Assembly: GCA_002083985.1 (NCBI GenBank)
Contig: MTER01000168.1
Location: 1 to 5,953 of the forward strand
Reading direction: 5' to 3'
Origin: Candidatus Altarchaeales archaeon A3
GTDB lineage: Archaea; Altiarchaeota; Altiarchaeia; Altiarchaeales; Altiarchaeaceae
DNA: 5,953 bases
In this document: positions 1-5,864 of the stretch, one piece after another
Numbering within the stretch: the first letter of the stretch is position 1
How the letters are laid out: every line of letters starts with the position of its first letter
Program-made: the position numbers and the translations under genes
Notes under the pieces: generated by a model
What the model was told of the DNA's origin: nothing
Databases searched by the model: none
The model's input: only the letters and a program-made list of their open reading frames with translations

Positions 1-22
1 TCGCAAAGATTTTAAAATATCC

Positions 23-34
23 AAACGAAGTGAG
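23..34 (+). repeat. GAGCGAAGCGAG-type motif, diverged copy
   Basis: AAACGAAGTGAG lies in a context (TTTTAAAATATCC before, GTTAAAATTAAT after) that parallels the copy at 5924-5935 (TTTAAAATCTCC before, GTGACAATATAT after). The flanks suggest a shared element of roughly 35 bases rather than a chance 12-mer. Confidence 0.45.
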
Positions 35-41
35 GTTAAAA

Positions 42-215
42 TTAATAAAATTTAAAGGTGAAAAAGTTATTTTGCAACATGTCTAATATTCTTTGTAGAA
101 CAGAACAGTTGGCTGCTGGTTTTTCTTCAACGCATCCGCTGATTAAAACAATTGCTGCAATTACTGCCAAAATTCCAATTCCTGTTAAAATTTTTGTTTG
201 TATTATTGTTCCCAT
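42..215 (-). CDS. Short lipoprotein, probably truncated
   Basis: This 57-residue reading frame on the minus strand starts at ATG (215) and stops at TAA (42-44). Residues 1-27 form a lipoprotein signal: a short polar start (GTIIQTK), a hydrophobic core (ILTGIGILAVIAAIVL) and the lipobox LISGC, so the mature protein would begin at Cys27 followed by VEEKPAA. It is expected to be lipid-anchored outside the cytoplasmic membrane. Only 30 residues follow the Cys, far less than most lipoproteins, and the last dozen (LDMLQNNFFTF) are encoded by a copy of a dispersed motif at 62-85. I infer a gene cut short by that insertion or by a frameshift, though a genuine mini-lipoprotein is possible. No Shine-Dalgarno sequence is visible. 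The plus-strand frame over the same bases is a shadow. No function beyond a membrane anchor can be given. Confidence 0.5.
   Translation of the reverse strand: MGTIIQTKILTGIGILAVIAAIVLISGCVEEKPAANCSVLQRILDMLQNNFFTFKFY
62..85 (-). repeat. Dispersed motif, copy 1
   Basis: Read on the minus strand this is TAGACATGTTGC followed by AAAATAACTTTT. It matches the plus-strand copy at 5865-5888 at 21 of 24 positions, so the two are inverted, about 5.8 kb apart. It overlaps the end of the short lipoprotein frame. Confidence 0.55.
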
Positions 216-510
216 TTTATTTTTAAATTTAAAATTTTAAGAGCATAAAAAATAAGTGACTTTTTTCGCAACATATAAATTTTAAGATTTCTTTTAAGCG
301 GAATTTTTAAAATGTTGCTTTTAATTTTTTTCGATTTAGATGAGTGAGCACCAACGGTCACCTATTTTTTACTCCCTCAATAAATCTATTTGTAACTACT
401 CACTAGCCCAAAAAATTATAGGTAAATTTTTTGATTTTTTGTATTTTTTTGAATTAATTTACTCCTATTTTGGGATTTTTCCGATTGTACTTTGTTTAAA
501 ATTAACCATT
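216..510. other. Intergenic region, no supported gene
   Basis: This AT-rich stretch lies between the lipoprotein start and the PIN gene stop. Minus-strand frames are closed by frequent stops. A 75-codon plus-strand frame (340-567) has low-complexity Phe/Leu/Ile-rich content and runs antisense into the PIN gene, so I do not accept it. The region holds a partial copy of the GCAACAT motif (TTTCGCAACAT, 264-274), an inverted GCAACAT at 311-320, and the left arm of the inverted repeat around the PIN gene (391-403). Confidence 0.5.
391..403 (-). repeat. Left arm of inverted repeat flanking PIN gene
   Basis: TGTAACTACTCAC is the exact reverse complement of GTGAGTAGTTACA at 1718-1730. Outside the exact 13 bases both arms stay similar (T-rich plus GCTA on one side, AT-rich with TTTATT on the other). 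The arms enclose the PIN gene. Confidence 0.5.
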
Positions 511-1545
511 TTAAGTAGCTTGAGAATTAATTTGTTGATACATATTAATTGTATCTTTAATTTTTAGGAAAAGAACTTCAAGTGCCGAAAACGATACTTC
601 AATTAATGGTGCTATGATAGTCAAAATATCCTTTATAACCTTGTAGAACAACTTTAGAATATTAATAATTTGTTGAACAAGAGTTTGTAAAACCTTAATG
701 ATAATATTCCGATTTTTCTCCGACAAGATTGAAAAAAAAATAGCAACACATATAAGCCTCTTGATCCAGTCCGGAAATTTTGAAATTGCTGTAACTCCCT
801 CTTTAAATAAATTATAAATCGCTTCCCTGATGGTCTTAACAATGTTCCAGATAGTTCCTAAAATCAAAACACAAATTTCATACAGAACTCTAAAAATTAA
901 CGGCAAACCCTCTCCAATAATAAGGAAAGAAAATGCCCCCTTTTCAAATAAACTTACTACTTTGCCTGAGACACCAACCCCTTTCCAAGTTTTTATTTCG
1001 GGGATATCCAGTATATCTTTATCTCTTGTCAAAATGCCGTGAGCTTTTATTAATAAATAAAGTGCTACATAAGGCACATCTTTTTCATCTCTTTTTCCGA
1101 TTAAATCACGTGCCTTTCTATAAGTGTTTTCATCGTTTTCCTCCATAAAACTTACCTTTTCTAAGAACTTTGAAATATTAATCCTAAATGTATTTTCATC
1201 TATCTTTTTTTTCTTCGATACTTCTGGGATTTTTTTTTCTAATTCGTCCTTTAGATAAGAAGGTGCAACTAATCTAAGAAAGGGAGATTTTGATAAATCT
1301 AACAAAAAGGATTTGCCGTTTTTAATATACGCGATGGCGTCAGAGATAATTATGTTGGCATCTATCACCAAAGTTAATTCCAGTTTATCCCCCCATAAAT
1401 AAAGTAACTTATTCTCAAAATAGTCTTTACAGTAGAGTAGAATTTTAGGATCGATTTTTTTAACTATTTCGCTAAGAATTCTATCTCTGTCTTCTCTGTC
1501 TTCCGGGATTCTTCTGATTTCAGTGTGTTTAAATTTTTGGTTCAT
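511..1545 (-). CDS. PIN-domain nuclease with hydrophobic C-terminal membrane region
   Basis: This 344-residue protein starts at ATG (1545). Residues about 55-185 look like a PIN (VapC-like) metal-dependent RNase domain. Asp62 lies in the LVIDAN strand, Glu101 in KDELEKK, Asp153/Asp156 in KRDEKDVPYVALYL and Asp175/Asp177 in GILTRDKDI, so the usual acidic Mg-binding cluster appears complete. The charged N-terminus (1-50) is helical. From about 204 onward the chain is strongly hydrophobic, with likely membrane segments near 205-233 and 262-276 and a long amphipathic or membrane stretch at 282-330. PIN toxins are usually about 130-150 residues and soluble, so this is an extended architecture, plausibly a membrane-tethered RNase. 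No antitoxin-sized gene is visible in the 198 bases upstream or directly downstream, so a standard VapBC pair is not supported. The RNA target is unknown. No Shine-Dalgarno sequence precedes the start. The PIN call is good; membrane topology and role are inference. Confidence 0.75.
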   Translation of the reverse strand: MNQKFKHTEIRRIPEDREDRDRILSEIVKKIDPKILLYCKDYFENKLLYLWGDKLELTLVIDANIIISDAIAYIKNGKSFLLDLSKSPFLRLVAPSYLKDELEKKIPEVSKKKKIDENTFRINISKFLEKVSFMEENDENTYRKARDLIGKRDEKDVPYVALYLLIKAHGILTRDKDILDIPEIKTWKGVGVSGKVVSLFEKGAFSFLIIGEGLPLIFRVLYEICVLILGTIWNIVKTIREAIYNLFKEGVTAISKFPDWIKRLICVAIFFSILSEKNRNIIIKVLQTLVQQIINILKLFYKVIKDILTIIAPLIEVSFSALEVLFLKIKDTINMYQQINSQAT

Positions 1546-1717
1546 TTTTCGATGTAGTTAAGTTTTATGTGATTTACAAGGATAAATCCTATTTTCCGTA
1601 CATCTAATATAATTCTTAATATTAAATTAGGGAAGTTATTTTTACTCGAATACTTATGTGGGAAAGGAAAAAAAAAATTCCTAAAGGGTTAAATTTATAA
1701 GTAAATTTTGCTAACCT

Positions 1718-1730
1718 GTGAGTAGTTACA
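1718..1730 (+). repeat. Right arm of inverted repeat flanking PIN gene
   Basis: GTGAGTAGTTACA exactly complements 391-403. The arm ends 13 bases from the 3' end of tRNA-Ala, so the enclosed 1.3 kb PIN segment abuts a tRNA gene, a common landing place for integrating elements. Confidence 0.5.
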
Positions 1731-1743
1731 TTTATTTGTTTAA

Positions 1744-1815
1744 TGGACTCGTCGGGATTCGCACCCGAGGTCTCTTCCACGCCAAGGAAGCACGATACTG
1801 CTACGCTACGAGCCC
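1744..1815 (-). tRNA. tRNA-Ala(GGC)
   Basis: This 72-base tRNA runs from G at 1815 to discriminator A at 1744. The acceptor GGGCTCG pairs with CGAGTCC and includes the G3-U70 wobble that specifies alanine. The anticodon stem CTTCC/GGAAG holds the loop TTGGCGT, giving anticodon GGC (reads GCC/GCU). The T stem is TCGGG/CCCGA, and CCA is not encoded. Two conserved positions are changed: the D-loop (TAGCAGTAT) has A where G18 is expected, and the T-loop is TGCGAAT, with G at position 55 instead of U. It lies 15 bases downstream of tRNA-Ser and is probably cotranscribed with it. Confidence 0.9.
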
Positions 1816-1830
1816 AAATAATATTCTAAA

Positions 1831-1912
1831 CGCTGAGGTAGGGATTCGAACCCTGAGCCCTCGCGGGCACATACTTAGCAGGCCTGCGCGATAACCACTC
1901 TGCCACCTCAGA
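1831..1912 (-). tRNA. tRNA-Ser(GCT)
   Basis: This class II tRNA of 82 bases has a long variable arm GCCC-GCGA-GGGC. The anticodon loop CTGCTAA gives GCT (reads AGC/AGU). The D-loop (AGTGGTTATC) and T-loop (TTCGAAT) are canonical, the discriminator is G73 as expected for serine, and CCA is not encoded. Acceptor pairing is good for six pairs (CTGAGG/CCTCAG), but position 1 is U opposite C72. There are further mismatches at 29-41 (G-A) and 49-65 (C-A). It is first in a tandem with tRNA-Ala. Confidence 0.88.
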
Positions 1913-1926
1913 GCATTCAAGGATAA

Positions 1927-1954
1927 AATATAAATTTATTATGTATTCCTTCAA
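1927..1954 (-). promoter_or_regulatory. Likely promoter of the tRNA-Ser/tRNA-Ala pair
   Basis: On the minus strand, TTGAAG (1949-1954) is separated by 16 bases from TATATT (1927-1932), matching the sigma-70 hexamers at 4 of 6 and 5 of 6 positions. Transcription would start about 7 bases before the mature tRNA-Ser. If the host is archaeal, the same TTTATATT could be a TATA box, but it lies too close (about 19 bases) to the tRNA end for the usual 25-27 base spacing. Confidence 0.5.
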
Positions 1955-2023
1955 TAAAACATGGTAAATTGAATTATGCCACTCTATTTTTTAGTGAAAA
2001 ATACTAAATTTTTATATTTTACA

Positions 2024-2037
2024 CTCGCTGTTGCTCG
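2024..2037 (-). repeat. GAGCGAAGCGAG-type motif, third copy
   Basis: On the minus strand this reads CGAGCAACAGCGAG, preceded by TTTAAAAGATA and followed by TGTAAAATAT. These flanks are very like those of the copies at 23-34 and 5924-5935. It lies downstream of carA, after the long hairpin. Confidence 0.4.
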
Positions 2038-2041
2038 TATC

Positions 2042-2066
2042 TTTTAAAAACTTGAAGTTTTTAAAA
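2042..2066. repeat. Perfect 12-bp inverted repeat downstream of carA
   Basis: TTTTAAAAACTT (2042-2053) and AAGTTTTTAAAA (2055-2066) are exact complements around a single G. The arms begin about 75 bases after the carA stop on the minus strand. Position suggests a 3' end or transcript-stabilising element, but the stem has only two G-C pairs and no clean T-run follows, so an intrinsic terminator is only one possibility. Confidence 0.5.
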
Positions 2067-2141
2067 TACTCTGAAATTTTGAGAGGATACTTTATTATCT
2101 TTTAACAATTACAATTTCATTAAAATTTAATAACTATAAAT

Positions 2142-3221
2142 TTAAAGCATTGCCTTAAACTCGTCAAAAACATGCCTCAAAAGATAAGGTCCTGGATGCA
2201 CTTCTGGATGATACTGAACGCTAAACATCTTTAAATCCTTATTTCTTAAGCTCTCAACAGAACCGTCATTTAAATTTATCTGCGTTACCTCTAAATTTGC
2301 ATTTTTTGCACTTTCAGCATTTACCGCAAATCCGTGATTTTGTGAAGTTACATAACATTTTCCAGTTATTAAATCCTTCACCGGCTGATTACTTCCGCGA
2401 TGTCCGAATTTTAATTTATAGGTGTCTGCTCCGGATGATAATGCCAAAATCTGATGACCTAGACAAATACCAAATACTGGTATTTTCTCTTTCATTAGTT
2501 CCCGAACAGTCTTTATTACATAGTTCACTCTTTTCGGATCGCCCGGACCATTTGAGACGATAATTCCATCAGGATTATATTCAAGAATTTTATCTGCACC
2601 GAAATTTGCTGGAATCCTTGTTAAATTTATTTTTCGATCTATGATATTTTTAGCAATACTTTCCTTTTCTCCGCAATCAATCATCACAACATTCTTCTTT
2701 GCTCCGTCAACTTTATAAATTTTTGGCTCTTTTATTGTCACCATGCTGACAAGATCCTGTGATCTGCGATTTTTTTGCTTTTTCTTTTAATTCCTCAATT
2801 TCGTTTTCATCATAAGGAAATTTTAAAATTCCGTTCATAACCCCAAAATTTCTTAACTTTCTTGTCAAAGCCCTTGTATCAACATCTTCAATTCCTATAA
2901 TGTTGCGTTCTTCAAAAAATCTATTAAGTGTTTTTTTCATAAATGGATATAATGGTTTTTGACATGCTTCCTTAACAACAACTCCACTGACATGCACATT
3001 ATCCGACTCAAAGTCGGTTTCGTTTATTCCGTAATTTCCGAGCAAGGGATAAGTGAAGGTCAAAATCTGATATTTATAACTCGGATCGCTCAATGCCTCC
3101 TGGTACCCCGTCATGATGTATTAAATACAACCTCTCCTTCTTTATTGCCATGACATCCCAATCCGTTGCCCTTAATTACAGTTCCGTCTGCCAAAACAAG
3201 CACTGCCTTTGAATATGACAT
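2142..3221 (-). pseudogene. carA: Carbamoyl-phosphate synthetase small (glutaminase) subunit, two frameshifts
   Basis: CarA hydrolyses glutamine and channels ammonia to CarB to make carbamoyl phosphate for pyrimidines and arginine. The gene is present in three frames. Residues 1-36 start at ATG 3221 (AVLVLADGTVIKG to GEVVFNTS) and end in TGA at 3111-3113. The next part restarts at 3114 with MTGYQEALSDPSY, covering the rest of the N-terminal CarA domain up to 2713. The class I glutaminase domain reads from upstream of ATG 2744 to TAA at 2142-2144. Filled in, it encodes about 360 residues, normal for CarA. The catalytic Cys is in FGICLGHQ and the His/Glu pair in QYHPEVHPGP; SNGPGDP, KFGHRG and SQNHGFAV are also intact. 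Break 1 looks like one missing A (TCATG where TCAATG is expected). Break 2 lies at about 2755-2777, near a run of seven T (2770-2776). Intact catalytic residues suggest sequence error or very recent decay. No carB is in the window. Confidence 0.9.
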
Positions 3222-3276
3222 TTTTGAAGTTTAAAAATTAGTTAAAGTTTAAAAGTTAAGAATTATATTTTAAAAA

Positions 3277-3520
3277 TTATGATAACTTCTGTATTTGCTC
3301 AATAGTAAGTGGTAAATCACTCGTAATCGTTAAAAAATCACGAATAACCTCCCCTATTTATTGAGTATATTCCTTTCTCTGAATACATTTTATTTATCTT
3401 ATGAAATTTTTATAGTATCATAAACCTGCCTTTGAAAGATATTTATGTTTACGGCGGAAATTTCTTTAAACACTGGGCTACAAAATCAATTTTTCGAGCG
3501 TCAATTTTAATAACTTTCAA
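3277..3520 (-). pseudogene. Unrecognised broken coding fragments
   Basis: I do not recognise this gene. Three minus-strand pieces look like protein rather than intergenic DNA but do not join in one frame. A piece from TTG 3520 reads LKVIKIDARKIDFVAQCLKK and stops at 3449-3451. A piece from ATG 3388 reads MYSEKGIYSINRGGYS. A last piece from about 3351 reads EVIRDFLTITSDLPLTIEQ and ends IQKLS at 3277-3279. Together they could be a small protein of about 75-80 residues with several indels, lying between the two-helix membrane gene and carA. The charge pattern and the absence of membrane segments suggest a soluble protein. Two unrelated small genes or chance frames are alternatives. Like its neighbours on both sides, it sits in the stretch rich in frameshifts. 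Confidence 0.35.
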
Positions 3521-3571
3521 ACTCAGGATAAAGTATATATTTTTTCCTAAAAAACTTGGTTTAAATGCTTG

Positions 3572-4024
3572 TTAAGATGGACACTTCAAACTTAGCTCGT
3601 TTTCCAAATTCTCTAACTCTGTGTTCAAACTCTGTATTTTTTCTGATTCTCTTCCAGAGAAGATTTTTTATCTTGTAGTTGTTCCTTTATTTGCCTTGTT
3701 CTTAAGACACTATGAACAATCTTACGTAAAAACCACAAAAAGAGTAGGAAAGCAATCACAGCAATAAACCCAGCAGTAAGAATATCTTGAAGTGGATAAT
3801 GTATAGTGAGAACCCAAAAGACAAAACAGAAAAAATCAAAGCCCCCGGACTAAAAAAAAGTAACAGAAACCAATCAGACGAGCTAATCTTGAGACTTTTC
3901 AATTCGTTTTCTAATGATTGTACTTCTTTAACTTTTGTTTCTAATGATGACCTTCTATCTATTAGACATGTTGCTATATAAGGGCTATATCGCTATGCTG
4001 TGGCGGTTTTTTATCTTTTGCCAT
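3572..4024 (-). pseudogene. Small two-helix coiled-coil membrane protein, three frameshifts
   Basis: The frame starts at ATG 4024 (MAKDKKPPQHSDIA), 24 bases after the stop of the TPR gene, and ends at TAA 3572-3574 (ENELSLKCPS). Adding one base near 3976-3985, one to the five-C run at 3842-3846 and one to the six-T run at 3637-3642 (plus-strand letters) gives a continuous 151-residue protein. Its layout is a polar N-terminus, a coiled coil (about 22-47, SSLETKVKEVQSLENELKSL), TM1 (about 52-74), a short loop with HYPLQD, TM2 (about 81-103) and a second coiled coil (about 107-146). This plan and several residues mirror the C-terminus of the upstream TPR protein (KKSSLEEN against KNNSSLREN; ELENLENEL against KKLENLKND). 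The two probably form one operon and may assemble through these modules. All three breaks are single missing bases, two of them in homopolymers, so error is as likely as decay. Function unknown. Confidence 0.6.
3961..3974 (+). repeat. Dispersed motif, short copy 2
   Basis: ATTAGACATGTTGC is identical to 14 bases of copy 1 (74-87, minus) but the similarity stops there. It lies inside the two-helix membrane gene, next to its first frame break. This copy alone could be chance. Confidence 0.3.
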
Positions 4025-4033
4025 AAACCGCTA
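4001..4033. repeat. Inverted repeat over the start of the two-helix gene
   Basis: TGGCGGTTT (4001-4009) pairs with AAACCGCTA (4025-4033), 9 pairs including one G-U, with a 15-base loop. In the minus-strand transcript the ATG at 4024 lies at the edge of the loop, so the stem could limit access to the start codon or separate expression of the two genes. There is no T-run on either side, so it is not a standard terminator. Confidence 0.4.
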
Positions 4034-4048
4034 TAGGTAAGCCTATTT

Positions 4049-5722
4049 TTAGTTATTAAACAACAAGTTTTTTAAACTCCGTTTATCATTCTTCAAATTC
4101 TCTAACTTTTTTTCCTCTGTGCACAGAACTGTGTAATTCTCCCTGAGAGAAGAGTTGTTCTTTTCTAATTGTTTATCTATTTGTTTTAATCTTGACTCCT
4201 CACGAAAAGAATAAACCCAATTACCAAAAGAATACAATGCAATAAATAAAGATATGACTGCTATCGCCAAGAAAAATATTATACTAAAGAAATAATCCTC
4301 ATGGTTGGTGGGTAATGTTACTGCATTACCTGCCGAAATAAAAAATAGAAGAGAAGATATAAACCCAACACCTAACCGATGAGAACCCGCACGATTGCTG
4401 ATGTTGTTATTGGCCATATTTTTCTCTTCCACCAAGGACATTGCTTCTGCATTTAATAATGACCCATTATGTGTTATCGTTTCTATCTCCGCTTCCAATG
4501 TTTTTATCTCCGCTTCCAACGATTCTTTTTTTCTTTCTATCTCCTCTTCCCACAATTCTTTTTCTATACATCTTTTGATTTCATATTCAATTGATGGTAT
4601 TCGAATAGAGTTTAAAATCACCAAAGCATCAATAATATTTGAATATATTGGCTTGGCAAGAAGCATTTCGCATCTCTTGTAGGTGGATTTTGCTATATCA
4701 ACACTTGGCGGCACAGAAGATAAATTTTTTATGGTTGTTGAAACAGAAGAAAGAAAATCTTTTAATTCTTGAAATTTGTTTTTTGCTTCTTTGTATTTTT
4801 GTTGATAAATTTTGTCTAAAAATGCTAAAACATCGTTTTTGTATTCTTTAAGGTCTGGATCTGTTGCAGTCAACGCAAAAAATGAAACATCTTGAGATAT
4901 GGCTTTGTTTAATAGTTCAAAACCTTCAGATTTGTAACCTGCAATTATTTTGTACACTCCTAAAGAGTATATCTTTTTTGGTGTTGTGTCTAAGTTTACA
5001 GATTCTTGTGCTATCCTACAACACTCCTTATATTGTGATGTGGCATAAAGAACACGAGAAATACACCATAAAGTATAGGACTTTTGATGGTCGTCGATAT
5101 TTGGAGACAAAGTTATAGCTTTGTTAAAAAACTTTATGGCGTCATCCGCTTGATTTTTCTGAACATATAAAAAACCAAGATTCATAAGAGTAACATAATC
5201 TGTGGTATCCTTTTCAAGTGCTTTCATTAAACGATCTTCTGCCTCTGAAATCTCATTATTAGCAAGATGTCTTACACCTTGTTGTGTTAATTCGCTCGCT
5301 TCTGTTTTTCTTGGAGATTTAAGTATAGTAATGATATCACTTAATTTTTTAGATAAGATGTTACCAATCTGTGCCAGTTCCCATGATACCTTTGACAACT
5401 CCCCGCAAATACTATCCTCAAGATCTTCCAACTTATATAATACCCTATCAGCAGATGTTTTCACTGCATATTCCATTGCAGAAGTTTGTTCTTCAATTTC
5501 GCTTGCAATAATTTCAGCAGATGCAATATTACTCCCTACTATATCGTCAGTAGCTGTTTTTTGAAGTTTTATTTGTGTTTGCATTAGACCAATCATTTCT
5601 TTTTGTCTTTCTGGAATGCCATAGAAAAAATCTGCTGATGCTCCTACAAGTTCTCCATCATTAAATTGCAATTGACTTGAGCCCACCCCATATGTGTAAC
5701 GTTCAGCTAAAGAGGTATTCAT
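4049..5722 (-). CDS. TPR protein with C-terminal coiled-coil and two-helix membrane module
   Basis: The 557-residue open frame starts at ATG 5722, 20 bases from a TATAAT on the same strand, with no Shine-Dalgarno sequence. Residues 34-44 (YGIPERQKEMI) begin a long helical stretch (about 40-135) rich in E/K/Q. Tetratricopeptide repeats occupy about 144-281; the clearest are 144-177 (EAEDRLMKALEKD) and 178-210 (NLGFLYVQ, DDAIKFFNKAI), then two weaker ones, followed by ATDPDLKEY (286-294). A coiled coil at about 380-434 contains the tandem heptads LEAEIKT/LEAEIET. Two membrane helices lie at about 452-471 and 477-499, and a final coiled coil at 505-553. It has no signal peptide, so the TPR part should be cytoplasmic and both ends on the same side. 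TPRs bind proteins; no catalytic motif is visible. I have a general memory of similar TPR proteins carrying the IPERQKEM and ATDPDL motifs, all of unknown function. It probably shares an operon with the two-helix protein downstream. Confidence 0.85.
   Translation of the reverse strand: MNTSLAERYTYGVGSSQLQFNDGELVGASADFFYGIPERQKEMIGLMQTQIKLQKTATDDIVGSNIASAEIIASEIEEQTSAMEYAVKTSADRVLYKLEDLEDSICGELSKVSWELAQIGNILSKKLSDIITILKSPRKTEASELTQQGVRHLANNEISEAEDRLMKALEKDTTDYVTLMNLGFLYVQKNQADDAIKFFNKAITLSPNIDDHQKSYTLWCISRVLYATSQYKECCRIAQESVNLDTTPKKIYSLGVYKIIAGYKSEGFELLNKAISQDVSFFALTATDPDLKEYKNDVLAFLDKIYQQKYKEAKNKFQELKDFLSSVSTTIKNLSSVPPSVDIAKSTYKRCEMLLAKPIYSNIIDALVILNSIRIPSIEYEIKRCIEKELWEEEIERKKESLEAEIKTLEAEIETITHNGSLLNAEAMSLVEEKNMANNNISNRAGSHRLGVGFISSLLFFISAGNAVTLPTNHEDYFFSIIFFLAIAVISLFIALYSFGNWVYSFREESRLKQIDKQLEKNNSSLRENYTVLCTEEKKLENLKNDKRSLKNLLFNN
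4485..4519 (-). repeat. 21-base tandem repeat in the coiled coil
   Basis: ATCTCCGCTTCCAA occurs at 4485-4498 and again at 4506-4519, a 21-base period that encodes two copies of a heptad (LEAEI plus two residues). A diverged third copy, ATCTCCTCTTCCCA, is at 4539-4552. The coiled coil appears to have grown by in-frame duplication. Confidence 0.7.
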
Positions 5723-5741
5723 TTTTATTAAAAGTTTATCT

Positions 5742-5747
5742 ATTATA
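5742..5747 (-). promoter_or_regulatory. Perfect TATAAT upstream of the TPR gene
   Basis: TATAAT on the minus strand lies 19 bases before the TPR start. It could be a bacterial -10 box, but no good -35 lies at 16-18 bases (TCTAAG at 17). Alternatively TTTAAATA, about 30 bases before the ATG, could be an archaeal TATA box for a leaderless mRNA. The sequence does not decide between them. Confidence 0.35.
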
Positions 5748-5814
5748 AGTTTTATTTAAACGGGCTTAGATTCCTTAACCGTTCAACAATTTTCTTTAAA
5801 TTTTATTTTAATTA

Positions 5815-5829
5815 GGACTTACGCAGTCC
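5815..5829. repeat. Short GC hairpin GGACT-TACGC-AGTCC
   Basis: GGACT and AGTCC form a perfect 5-bp stem around TACGC in otherwise AT-rich DNA upstream of the TPR gene. From memory, GGACTTACGCA is found at ends of some insertion sequences and small non-autonomous elements, so this may be an element end. No transposase is in the window. Confidence 0.35.
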
Positions 5830-5864
5830 AACTTTCTTTTAATATAATTGATTAGGATTATAAA

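Noticed and set aside
58..240. 60-codon plus-strand frame
   Set aside because: It is the shadow of the minus-strand lipoprotein frame, whose signal peptide and lipobox are far more convincing.
340..567. 75-codon plus-strand frame
   Set aside because: The product is low-complexity Phe/Leu/Ile-rich, runs antisense into the PIN gene and has no supporting start signal.
1913..1935. Archaeal TATA box for the tRNA pair
   Set aside because: TTTATATT is only about 19 bases from the mature tRNA 5' end, too close for normal TATA-to-start spacing; the -35/-10 reading fits better.
2042..2066. Strong intrinsic terminator for carA
   Set aside because: The stem is perfect but has only two G-C pairs and no clean T-run after it, so I list it as an inverted repeat only.
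2755..2790. Programmed -1 frameshift at GCA AAA AAA in carA
   Set aside because: The heptamer is in the right phase for slippage, but the -1 frame hits a stop within about 10 codons. The glutaminase domain lies in the other frame, so slippage would not help.
3572..4024. Pure duplication relic of the TPR gene's 3' end
   Set aside because: It has its own ATG and a distinct N-terminus, and its stop lies exactly where a joined frame would end, so it is better read as a separate gene with indels.
4864..5564. Plus-strand frames opposite the TPR gene
   Set aside because: They are Cys/Ser/Leu-rich shadows of a long, well-structured minus-strand gene.
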